Positions 22,284-32,826 of a stretch of 64,000 nucleotides of DNA are shown in pieces. The notes beneath the pieces are model-generated. The model did not search any database. It saw only the letters and a program-made list of their open reading frames with translations, and was not told where the DNA came from. Source of the stretch: Mortierella alpina (lineage: Eukaryota; Mortierellomycota; Mortierellomycetes; Mortierellales; Mortierellaceae); NCBI GenBank assembly GCA_029449245.1, contig JANATF010000009.1, positions 62,001 to 126,000 on the forward strand, given 5' to 3'. The translations under genes and the position numbers were made by a program. The stretch's first letter is position 1. The number at the start of each line of letters is the position of its first letter.

Positions 22284-23324
22284 TTATGCCTGGACCTCGG
22301 TCTCTGGTGCTGCTGGTTCAGCTGCAGGCTTGCTGTTGGTTGCTTGTTTTGCCTGGGACAACTGTTCGGCAATCTGCGCTACAGGGATCCTGGGAGCGAT
22401 GAACAAGGCTGTAGCATCGGCCAAGAGCGTGCCGTCCAGCGTTGTTAACGTGGCCTTGACAAATGCCTTGCGACCCTCGAGCGAGGTGACCTCGGAGTGT
22501 GCAACGATGAATTGATCTGCGATGCAAGGGTGGCGGTAGTTGATGTTGAGATTTGCAGTGAAGCCGGTCTTTCCAGGGAGGTTGGGGATGGCCTTGATCC
22601 ATTGGCAATAGCGTCATGTTCAGGGGGAGTATAGAGAGAGCGAAAAGAGAGTCAGCGCTAGGTTGGAAAAAAAAATAGAGCTGCGCGGATCATACGATTC
22701 TGTCAACAGACAAGCTGAACTTACCGTCATGGCTGTGATCTCGCTGCGGGAGAAAAAACACAAGAAAAAAGGGCCGAGCAAAGCAACAGCAGAAGGTGTC
22801 AGCAAGAAATAAAAGACATATAGTTATACGGATCGCCTCTTCATCCTCAACAACTCCCCCGAAACTCACTCGAGCATGGTGGCCAAGAGGCCGCCGTGGA
22901 CAATGTTGGGGTGGCCGCAGAGGCCCCTGCCGACATGGAGAACGGAGAGGACCCGGCTTTCGTCCAGGGACTGGAAGAGTGCGGGTGCGACGCCCAGCTT
23001 GTCGTCTCCTCGGAGTGTTCCTGCGGTCAGATGGTGGACCCGGTAGTCGTCTGTGACGAGCGAGTAGGCCTGGCGGCGCTTCCAGGCCTGTGCGGCTTGT
23101 ACATGGGCTCGGACGATGTCGAGCGTCTCGAGCTGCAGCTGGAGATCCTGTTCCTTTGCGCTGGGCACAGGTGTTGTGGGTCTTGTTACTGCTGCTGCCT
23201 CGGCGGCTGTTGCTGTGGATTCGGTGGTGGTGGTGGTGGTGGTGCTGTCGGCTTCTCTGGAGATGGCCTCGACCAGGGTCTTGACAGGAGCATTGTCCTC
23301 TGCGGTGAGTGAAGAGATTGGCAT
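22284..23324 (-). CDS. Hotdog-fold (HGG-motif) acyl-CoA thioesterase-like protein
   Basis: Thioesterase of the 4HBT/THEM4-like hotdog superfamily, expected to hydrolyse acyl-CoA. Exons 23324-22870, 22743-22725 (only 19 bases) and 22592-22284 give 260 residues. Motifs: CGHPNIVHGGLLATMLDE, the classic HGG turn with its acidic residue, whose Asp codon is completed by the micro-exon DEITAMT; then GKTGFTANLNINYRHPC and EGRKAFVKATLTTLDGTLLADATALF. Residues 20-60 are Thr/Ala-rich. The C-terminal tail is Pro/Ala-rich. A GTAAGT donor at 23714 and an acceptor near 23366 suggest a 5' leader intron. Substrate and location are not evident. Confidence 0.85.
22725..22743 (-). other. 19-nt micro-exon of the thioesterase gene
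   Basis: Flanked by GCAG acceptor and GTAAGT donor; it supplies the last Asp base plus E-I-T-A-M-T and keeps frame to the next exon. Without it the hotdog core would be broken. Confidence 0.8.
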
Positions 23325-24350
23325 GGTAGATGAGATGGTGGGGTGCACGGCTGTGTCTGCTGGCTGGGACGAGAGGCAGGGGTAATGAGGATTAAAGTGT
23401 CGCAGGAAAGAATGCCAATGGCGCTTGTATTTATGTGGACAGCAGCCAGATAAGGTTTGGCTGCTGGCTGATGCCCCTTTGGGGTGAGGGCTGCAGAGCC
23501 GCTGGCTGGCAGAATAATTTTCCTTCTCAGCAACACACAGGGGCGATCGACCCAACGTCCTGAGGCTGATTCTATCTGCGCTGTCTTCGATCGCCTCCGG
23601 CATTGAAGCCTTATTAATTATATTTGCTGGAGATAGCGCTGCCTTCCTGCACCCCCCCCCCCAAGGAACACAGGCCCTGGCACCACGCCGCTCAACAGCA
23701 TGATCTAAACTTACCGACAATCGGTCGTCCGATTCCCCGTCATCCGTTGACAATCCAGGGGGGGATTGTAAACGGCGACAAATTTGGAATTTAGGATGTG
23801 TAAGGCACATCTCTCACTTCTCTCTCTCTGTCCTCTCTCCCAACAAAGCCTTCTATACTTTACAAGTTGGCGCTCAAAGATCCACTTCTTAAACAGCGTC
23901 AGGATATAAATATGCAGCACACATCACCCCCCCTCTCTTGACCCGCAGCATGCATTGAACCAAAACCAATTGACAAGGACAAACAAAGAACACAAGATGC
24001 ATTAGAATACACAGCCAGGCGGGTGAGTGGAAAGTAGGTTGCATGGATCAAAGTTCATTCAACTGTAGTACGCTCGTGTGCAACCAGAGGCAAACCAATT
24101 TGCTCCTGAAGATCGTTTCGAAGCAGCAATCAATTCCATAACAAGAGCACAGCACTTTGGATCCACAAAAAAGCAATCTTACAGGCTACAAATGCATGTG
24201 CACATGTGCGTGAACCTACAACTCCGCGGTTTCCCCTTTGTGAAGAGCATACAGTACATGAATGAATGTATCGATTATTGTTGTTCATTACACGAGTGGA
24301 GGGGAAGTAGAGAAGCACTTGACTCTCGTTAACGACTTTCTATATATGAA
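23325..24350. other. Intergenic between PP2C 3' end and thioesterase start
   Basis: About 1 kb. Near the thioesterase it contains the putative spliced leader (donor at 23714). A run of 10 C lies near 23653-23662. From 23800 to 24350 I see no gene, only PP2C 3' flank. Confidence 0.5.
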
Positions 24351-26721
24351 CTATAGAGCTAGCCTGACGACCATCACGCTGATATTATCGGTGCTGAACT
24401 TTTGGAGGGCATGCTCCAGCAGAATCTGGCTTGCTTTTGTAGGGCAGACCACGTCCTTGACTAGATCAACGGCCTCCTGATCGCTGCACACATCCCACAG
24501 CTATAATTGGTGCAAAAAGAAGGGATGCAGTATCAGTTTACATGCCTACTGTCTCCTCTCTCTTGCGCGCTCTCTCTCTCTCACTGTCTCTCTGCCTTTT
24601 TCATAAATAAAAAAATAGAATCGTGTGCATAGAAAACTTACCCCGTCGCAAGCTAAAATAAGATAGGGGTTGTCCGTGCCAATCTCTGTCCTTGTCGTGT
24701 ATGGTGCTCCAATAATGAATTCTTTCATGGAGCTGTCTCCCAGGGCCCTTGTGACAGCCAGCACACCTAAAAGACATCCTCTCCATCAGTACTTGGGCAT
24801 CCATAACAAAGCCTTCAAACAAGGTAATGACCAGCAATGCTCACCATTGACACGATTGTTCATAACAAAGCCGCCTACGTCCAGAATCCGCTGAGCCTCG
24901 GTGTGGTCACTGCCCTTGTGATCATAGGAGAGTCGCACTGCGCGTTCCTTGTGACTCAGGACGGCTCTCGCATCGCCCACATTTCCCGTATAGAGTACCC
25001 GCTGTGTGCGAGAGAGAAGAGCAGAAGTCAGGGGCCAGAGTGTGAATTGTTGTACACCTACACATTTTCATACCCATACTGGTTTACACGCCCAAAGGGG
25101 CTAGCCAGCCTTTGTTCAAGTTTGAGAAGTAAGATCATACCTTGCTGCCTTCCTTCCTGATGTAAGCCATGATGGCGGTGCAACCACTGGAGCGTCCCTG
25201 CTGAAGAGCCTCTGCCAGCTGTTGATCCACGGCCAAAAACGCATCATTGACCAGTTCCTGAAAGTCAACGCCTGGCTGGTCAGACTTTTCTTCCAAGATG
25301 CGACCAAAGACCTAAAGAAAGAGCAAGGACCCCTTGTTAGCAGCCATCTTTGCATTCCTTCCACGGAACAACGGAAGAATATAAATAAAATGACGAGCGG
25401 AGATGGTGTCCCAAAAAAAACATTGAAGAATTAAACGGTTCAATCCAAAAGAGGCGTCCAGAGATATACCCGCCTGCGCCCGCGCATGTTGGGAGTTGCC
25501 GCGCGCAAATTTACTGCTCACGCGCCCAGATCGTTTCTGTCAGATCATGTAAGCAGGGTCCCTGTGCTGTCTCGCCATCCACGGCGTGGGTCCAGTAAAA
25601 GGTGATCTTTCCAGTTCCAGCTTGTGTGTGCTCACTAGAACCATCGTATTCCGCAACGTATTCCCGCGGAAATGAAGTTTTAATCCATGCAAAAAAAAAA
25701 AAAAAAAAAGAGAGACCCCGAGTGGACGCGCCAGGTGGCCATGGGCTTTTTGTGCTGTAGAGAAGCGGGATTTTTTACCTCGTGAAAGTGCTGTCCGCAC
25801 CAGTCTGCTGCGGCCTTGCCTGCATGACCATCAAAGATGGCAAAGAAGCCATGTCCAGTGATGCCCTCGTAGTTGTAAATAAAGGCATGCGTGTCCTAAT
25901 CGATGCAAGGTAGGAATGCGGTTCCACCCTGGTTAGTTAAAGAAGGGGCACTGTGCGCTTTTTTTTGGATGATTTCCAAGAGTAGCAAGATTTGAGCCCA
26001 AAAGACGGATGCAGCGGCATAAATCCCTCTCTCCTCTCTCTCACTCTCGCTCCATGGCAACGCCCTCATGTCGTTAAAGCGTACAACCTGGCTGGTGCAT
26101 CTTTGCGGGAAATAAAAAAAATGACGAGGGGGGCAAAAAAAAAAAAAAAAGGCGGCAGCAGATGCATGAAGTGCACCGCCCTCCAAAGCAATAACTCGTC
26201 TCTTCCTTTGCCACACAGTTGCCACGGTTTTTGGTCTTTACCTCCATTGTTCTTCTGCATCGTCTGTTCCTGTCCTCGGACACGCCAACGGCAAATTCGT
26301 ATTCGTCGAGGTCTTTGAGCACACATTGCAGGTCGATGGCTGTGGGCGCTGCTGCTGATTCGGCTAGGCTCTGAGTAGAGCCCTCGATGGAGCTGGTGTC
26401 GTCAGGACTGTCGCACTTTTCAATGACGGAGCTGGAGATGGCAGTGGCCAAATTAGGATCGTGTCTCTCTGATGTGGAGGTGGGCCGCTGTCGCGCGGAG
26501 GCGGACGAGGCAGTAGATGCGGAGGGAGAGGACGACGAGGCCGAAGAGGATGGCTGGTTGTGCTGGGAGTGTTGGTGTTGGTGTTGGTGGTGGTGGTGGT
26601 GGTGGTGGTGTTGATGTGGGGGGTGCTGCTGGGCGACATTGGAGTCTGCAGCACTGTCCTGCTGCTGTGGAGCACCCACGGCGGAGTGGGCCCTGAGGGC
26701 TTCGCTGCTACGACGGGCCAT
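24351..26721 (-). CDS. PP2C-type protein phosphatase (PTC1-like)
   Basis: Mg/Mn-dependent Ser/Thr phosphatase of the PPM family. Six exons: 26721-26242, 25895-25779, 25311-25141, 25001-24845, 24766-24642, 24500-24351, giving 399 residues. Metal-binding motifs: [38 protein letters not shown] and [15 protein letters not shown]-equivalent [12 protein letters not shown] is present. The first about 150 residues are a Gln/His/Ser-rich disordered extension with an eight-histidine run, which typical PTC1 lacks. Introns 1 and 2 contain long T runs on the coding strand. The compact catalytic domain resembles PTC1, a negative regulator of MAPK stress pathways, but assignment within the family is inferred. 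Confidence 0.9.
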
Positions 26722-27332
26722 GACGACACGCTGATGGATGTGGAATGTCTACAAGAACGACGCGCAAAGGCGAGAGAGGAACAGAAGCGCGGGAAGGAAG
26801 GCGAGTCGAGAGGGAGGAGGGCGAGAGAAAGGAGAGGGCGCGAAAAGAGGGAAAGAGCGAAGGACACAAAGACGGGAGAGAAGAGAAGAGGAGAAGAGGA
26901 GCGAGCGAATACACACCCCGTATGTCACGTTCCGTGCACCTCTCTATCCACAAACTGCCGCTTCCGACCGCGCAGTCACGAATTGTTGATTCTTTGAATT
27001 AGCCAGGTCCAGCCTTTTTTTCTTTTTTTTTTCTTCTCTGTCCTCCCTTCCGCTCTCTCGCTGCTGTCCCCACCCCTGGACTCTTTCTCTCCTCCCACCC
27101 GCTCGTCGTGCTCCTCCGAACAACTCCTCCCTCGCCTCTGTCCTTCTGCCGCTCTCCTTCTGCCAGCGCCCCCCTTCTGTTTCTGGCCCGTAGACCTTGA
27201 GGCTGCCTGCGCTCATTCCTCGTCCGCCTCTGCCCGTGTTGTCCCTTCCCTTAGAAGGTACCGTATGCAGCCAACGCACAAGCAGACACCTGCTATGCAG
27301 TAGACAATGCAGCCCGCAATGTACTCACCCCC
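26722..27332. other. Divergent promoter, PP2C / mitochondrial RNA polymerase
   Basis: About 610 bases. GA-rich on the plus strand next to the PP2C gene (26760-26910) and CT-rich next to the polymerase gene (27015-27200), so pyrimidines lead into both starts on the respective coding strands. Confidence 0.6.
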
Positions 27333-30300
27333 ATGTCTCTCTTTGCCGATCAGATCGGATCCCACTGCACCATGCTGTCTGTTGCTTCCTCGCTCAGAGG
27401 CAACAGAGCCACCCTGGCCTGCGCACGGCTGAGCTCCTTCCGCACCCAGCCTGCCTTGCCCGCACCCATGAGATCTCGTCCATGGTCCAGCAGACCCCAT
27501 TCCACTGCTGCCATCGAGGAGAGCACGGCGCCATTGTCCCACGGACATGGCCACACCCAGTCCTCTCCCGTAGGCGCCGCTCGTGCAGGCGCTGACCTCC
27601 CCCTCCACTCCTACACCCCTATCTCTGGACGACTAGAGCCTATCCGGATCGTCCGTCTGCCAGAGATGAAGGCCAGCGAGCCCAGGGTGTCGGGCAAGTT
27701 TGCAGATCACCAGCTGCCAGAGCAAATCGCCGTCATGTATGCGTGTCTGAACACTGGCGAGATGGAACGAGCCCGCAGGATCTTCCAGGCCCTCCACAAG
27801 AGCAACCCAGAGGATATGCTGGTGCTGGGGGACATCAAGATGCACAACAGTTTCATGGAGCGCTATATGAATGCCAGCCCAAGCCCGCGTACCAAGGAGG
27901 CCCTCAAGTGGTTCGAGTCTCTGTCAAAGTACAAAGTCAAGCCGGATCTCACCAGTTTTGCCATCCTCATCAAGGGGTTCATCAGGTATGCACAGCAACG
28001 CCTAGCATCGGTCTTTCGTCTGAACTTGGATAAAGCTAGAGAACAATTCTAACTTTTTTTCAACTTTCTCTCGGGTGTCTTTAGACTGGACAGCATGCAT
28101 ACTGCAAAGGTCATGATGTTGGAGATGCAAAAGGCAGGATACACTGTGGACGACCTCAGAAAATGTCCCGATCTGCACACAGAGGACCTGCACAAAGTAG
28201 AGGCCGTCATCCAAATGCTTTACCCATCTTCCGCGCGGCTAGAGCCACTGATGGCCGACCGTGCAACTTCAACCCCATCCCCTTCCCGCTATGTCGAAGT
28301 GAACCCTGTCAAGAATTCAAACAACGAGACCGTCATCGGAGTGCAACTCATGCGCACCACCCTGGATGCTCTTGCCCTCCGGGATCTGAGCGCCTATGAC
28401 CGACAGCTCAAACTCGAGGAGCGCTCATATGAATCAGCATTGGAAAAGATGGAGTACGACAGGACAACCATGCCTGATCAAGTCAACACCAAACCACTGA
28501 AGGACTACCTTTGGCATTGGCACCAGGCACTCAAGGCCAGCATCAAGCTCGAGCTTAAGCGTGTGGACGCTGTTCTGGAACGCCGATCCATGTCGGACGA
28601 TGCAGTTTTGGACAAGGACCGCTTGGTTTATGGACCCTTTCTCAAGCTTCTCTCGCCCGACAAGCTGTCCGTGATCACCATCATGGAGCTGCTGCGTATG
28701 AACAATTCTGGAGGAATTATTGAAGGAATGAAGTCTGCTCGCGCTCTTATTGGTATCGGCAAGGCTATTGAGTCCGAGTACAACGCAGAGCAGATGACTA
28801 AAAAATCGAACAAAGCCCTGGTAAGTTGAGTGACTTGACGGCTCAAAAAAACTTGCTCTTCTAAGGTGGACAGAATACAGCCGAAGAAATGCAGACTAAC
28901 GACCCGATCACTCCTTGCGGACACTTCTCTACCTCTAGTTTGACCAACGTTACAGCGTGCACCAGCTTTATGGTAACGGAAAGCTATTCAACATGGCCGT
29001 TAGGAAGATTGAGACAAGGCGATCTGAAGCCATGCAGCCGACCAACTGGACCCCTGTTTGGCCAGAAAGCACTCGAGCCAAGGTGGGCTCGGTTTTGACC
29101 ACGCTGTTGATGGACTGTGCCAAGGTTCAAATCCCCAGTTTCGACCCAGAGACGAACAAGAAGATCATCGAGGAGATTCCTGCATTTTACCATGCTTACC
29201 AGTACTCGAAAGGTCAACGAATTGGTGTCATCAAGGTCCACAACCACATCTCAGAGATCATGTCCAAGGAGCCTGTCGGGGCTGTAATTCACCCGCGTTT
29301 GCTACCAATGCTGGTGTTCCCGCGACCATGGTTGAGTTTCAGGGACGGTGGCTACTTGAATGCCCAGTCCTTGATTATGCGTATCCGCCACTGCCCACAG
29401 CAGTATGACTATCTCAGGAAGGCGCACGAGGAGGGTCTTTTGTACCGAGTCTACAACGGTTTGGACGTCTTGGGTAGAACTCGTTGGGCCGTTAACAAGA
29501 AGGTTTTGAACACCGTTTTGGAAGCATGGAACTCTGGCAAGGAGTTTGGAAAGATCCCCCCGATCGCCGGTCCTGTCGAGGATCTGCCAAAGCCAGATGA
29601 TTATGAGACCAGCTCAAAGGCCAAGGCCAAATGGCTCGCCGAGAACCGCAAGCTAAAGCTGGAGGCCAAGAACCACCACAGTTTGCGTTGTGATGTCAAC
29701 TACAAGGTCGAGATCGCGAGAGCAGTAAGTGCCAATCAAGGCTATTCACGTCTTGAACTCTTAGCTGCACCCGCAAACATGCACGCAGCTCTTACTGATT
29801 GTATTCCCTTCTCCATCTCTCTAGTTTGCGGACGAGCCCATGTACTTTCCGCACAACTTGGATTTCCGTGGACGTGCTTATCCCATCCCCCCACTATTCA
29901 ACCATCTTGGAAACGATCTGTGCCGCGGTCTGCTTGTGTTTGACGAGGCCAAGCCCCTGGGTCCCAAGGGATTCACCTGGTTGAAGATTCATCTGGCTAA
30001 CTTGGCTGGTTTCGACAAGCATTCACTCTCTGCTCGCGCTCAGTTCACCATGGACCATCTGGACGACATTTTCGACAGTGCTGACAAGCCCATGGAAGGC
30101 AACCGCTGGTGGCTCAAGGCTGAGGATCCTTGGCAGTGCTTGGCAACCTGTATCGAGGTTGCGGATGCTATTCGGAGTGGCGATCCAGAGAGCTACAAGA
30201 GCAGAATGCCTGTTCATCAGGATGGTACCTGCAACGGACTGCAGCATTACGCCGCTCTTGGAGGAGATATGGCTGGAGCTCAGCAAGTCAACTTGGTCCC

Positions 30301-31704
30301 CTCGGATTCACCACAGGATGTGTACTCGGGCGTAGCCCAGTCTGTGGAGCGCATGCTGGAGACGCAGGCGGCTGCTGGCGTGGAGGAGGCTCAGATTTTG
30401 GTCGGCAAGGTGACGCGAAAGATTGTGAAGCAGACAGTCATGACCAACGTGTACGGAGTGACGTTTGTTGGTGCTCGTGCTCAAATCGAGAACCGACTTC
30501 GGGAGACGGACGGTATTCCAGAGGACAAGGTCCGAGGATTGAGCACGTATCTGACTCAGCAGGTATTTGCATCCCTTGGTGAGCTGTTCACGGGAGCGCG
30601 TGCGATTCAGGACTGGTTGGCGGAGAGTGCGCGTCGCATTGCCAAGAGTGTGCCAAAGAGCGTTGTCAACCCAGAGACGGACGAGATTCAGGAGGCTCTG
30701 ACCAAGAACAACAGACGCAAGAAGAAGAAGACCTCCAAGCAGGCTATTGCGGACCAGCAAATGACAAGTGTCATTTGGACGACGCCTCTCAATCTGCCCA
30801 TTGTTCAGCCTTACCGAAAAATGGAGCACAAGCAGGTAAGCGACCTATATGCCTTTTTCCCCCCTCCTTGGAGACTATACATTATGGATGGTTATATTGT
30901 TTCTAACCTTTTTTTTTTAACTTTCTCTAGGTGCGCACTAACCTTCAGTCGCTGACGATCAAGGACCCCACGCAGGCTAGTCCTGTTAATGTTCAGAAGC
31001 AAAGGACGGCTTTCCCACCCAACTTTATTCACTCACTGGATGCGACGCACATGTTGATGTCTGCTGCGGGCTGTGTTGAGGCAGGTTTGACGTTTGCCTC
31101 TGTCCACGACTCGTACTGGACGCATGCTTGCGATGTTGAGGTGATGAACGAGGTGCTCCGGAAGCAGTTTATTCATTTGCACAGCAACAACATTATGGAG
31201 AATCTCCAGAATGAGTTTATGGAGCGCTACAGGGACTATCTGTACCCTGTCACGCTCGTGGTCGCCAACCCAGGCGAGCCCGTGGGTGAGGGCATGATTG
31301 CCTGGGATGACGAGCGTATCCGACGCAAGAACGCCAGGATCGAGACCCCTGCTGGGGCGCAGAGCGGCAAGGACGAGTTCCTGCCGGATCCGGCGGCACC
31401 CAAGGACGAGCCCCTGTCGTCATCCTCGAGCATGGGCAGCAGCATCAGCAAGAACAACAACAACATGTTCCACTTTGGAGACGATGAGGACGATGAGCAC
31501 GATCTGTCGAGTGTGATCATTGAGGAGGACGAGGCGGAGCTCGAGGCGGAAGCCAAGGCGATGGGCAAGGCGCTGCGCAAGGGCAAGAAGAAGGTCAGCA
31601 ACAAGCTGTTCCACTCGTGGGATCCCATCTCGTTCCCTCCGTTGCCCGACCGTGGCGAGTTTGACGTGCGGAAGGTGGCCGAGTCTGACTACTTTTTCTC
31701 ATAG
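27333..31704 (+). CDS. RPO41: Mitochondrial DNA-directed RNA polymerase
   Basis: Single-subunit T7-like RNA polymerase transcribing mitochondrial DNA. Exons 27333-27985, 28085-28820, 28939-29724, 29825-30835 and 30931-31704 give 1319 residues. A presequence is seen from the second ATG at 27372 ([20 protein letters not shown]), which may be the true start (1306 residues). PPR-like helices occupy about 130-260. Polymerase motifs: [33 protein letters not shown] (motif A Asp), [20 protein letters not shown] (motif B) and [10 protein letters not shown] (motif C). The C-terminus ends ESDYFFS, as expected of the Phe-Ala-like polymerase end. Before it lies a Ser/Asn- and acid-rich insert of about 100 residues with an NNNN run, absent from the core fold. 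The thumb region carries a basic RRKKKKTSK loop. Confidence 0.96.
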
Positions 31705-32826
31705 TCGATCCTTTACCATTATCATCATCACCCCATCCACATCCACACCCTCATCTACATCCCCACCATTATCTATTGCACTCTTCCTCTCGCCCTATCA
31801 CCCTCTCGCCCCATCACCGTATCCTCCCACCCCACGCATTTCATTGTATTTTTAATGTCCACCAGCATGAATAAAAAGAACCTGATTTCTTCTAGGCACC
31901 CCCAAACGAGTGCGAGAGACCGAGAGACAGCTCGATCTGGTCTCGGTGCGTGTTTGTCGATGGTGTCCAACACGGACCACCCGCTGTACATGTCTCACTA
32001 TGTCAGGTGACTCTAACCATGCTGTCCACGCGTAGAAAAGGGCTGTGTGCTCTTTCTCTCTCCCCTCCTCATTGTCTTCACTTGTCCTCCTCCTCGTCCT
32101 TTGTCCTCTTTATCCTCTTTGTCCTCTTCTCCGCTGTCCTCGCTCTCGCTCTCTCTCCTGCATCCTCCTGCATCCTCCTGCATCCTCCTGCATCCTTCTG
32201 CATCCTCCTGTCCACACTGTCCGCGGCCTCGCCTGTCGTCACTGTCATCGTGCTAATGCCCCGCGCCATCATCCGTGCCTCCACCCATCACTCTGCAGCC
32301 CACCGTAACGCCACCACATGACCCACCGTGCTCGTTGAACATCAAAGGCCACAATCCCCTGGACACGCAAGCGTATCGATTCCTTCTTTCTGCTGCTCTA
32401 CTTTTTCTGCCTCTCTCTGCCTCTCTCTCTCTCTCCCTGGCTCTGTTGTCTGCCTAGCCTTGCACACAGGACAAAAAAAAAAAAAAAAGAGTATGCTTTA
32501 TGCTTTATGCGCGGGATAATTACAGTCAAGACCTGCTTGACGTGCCAGTCGACAACCTCACTGTCTGCCCCCCTCGCCTGCCCGCTCCACAACAGCACTC
32601 AACACCACGCGTTGTCAACTGTGCTAACAGGCTTCATTTTCTTTTCGCTCCTTTTCTCCCTTTCCTGCGTTCCGTCCCTCTTCTTTCCTTTTCTCTCTTT
32701 CCGCCACTCTTCCTTCTTGACTCTCTCCTCATCTCTCTTGGTCGCCTGTCCGTTTCCCCCTCCCCACAACCCCGAATGTTCCACAGTCTCTAGATTCCAG
32801 ACATCCATTCAGGACAACCGCCCGCC
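31705..32826. other. Intergenic, polymerase 3' flank and kinase promoter
   Basis: About 1.1 kb between two plus-strand genes. Contains a decamer array (32161-32210), several CTCT tracts, a run of 16 A near 32473, and a pyrimidine-rich zone (32630-32770) ahead of the kinase ATG. No coding region. Confidence 0.55.
32161..32210 (+). repeat. Decamer tandem repeat, catcctcctg x5
   Basis: Five consecutive 10-base units, four perfect and one with a single T for C change, preceded by a partial unit. Lies between the polymerase and kinase genes. Confidence 0.9.

Noticed and set aside
22870-23810. Longer 314-residue reading frame for the thioesterase first exon
   Set aside because: Sequence upstream of 23324 contains a probable leader intron donor (23714) and has no hotdog-related content.
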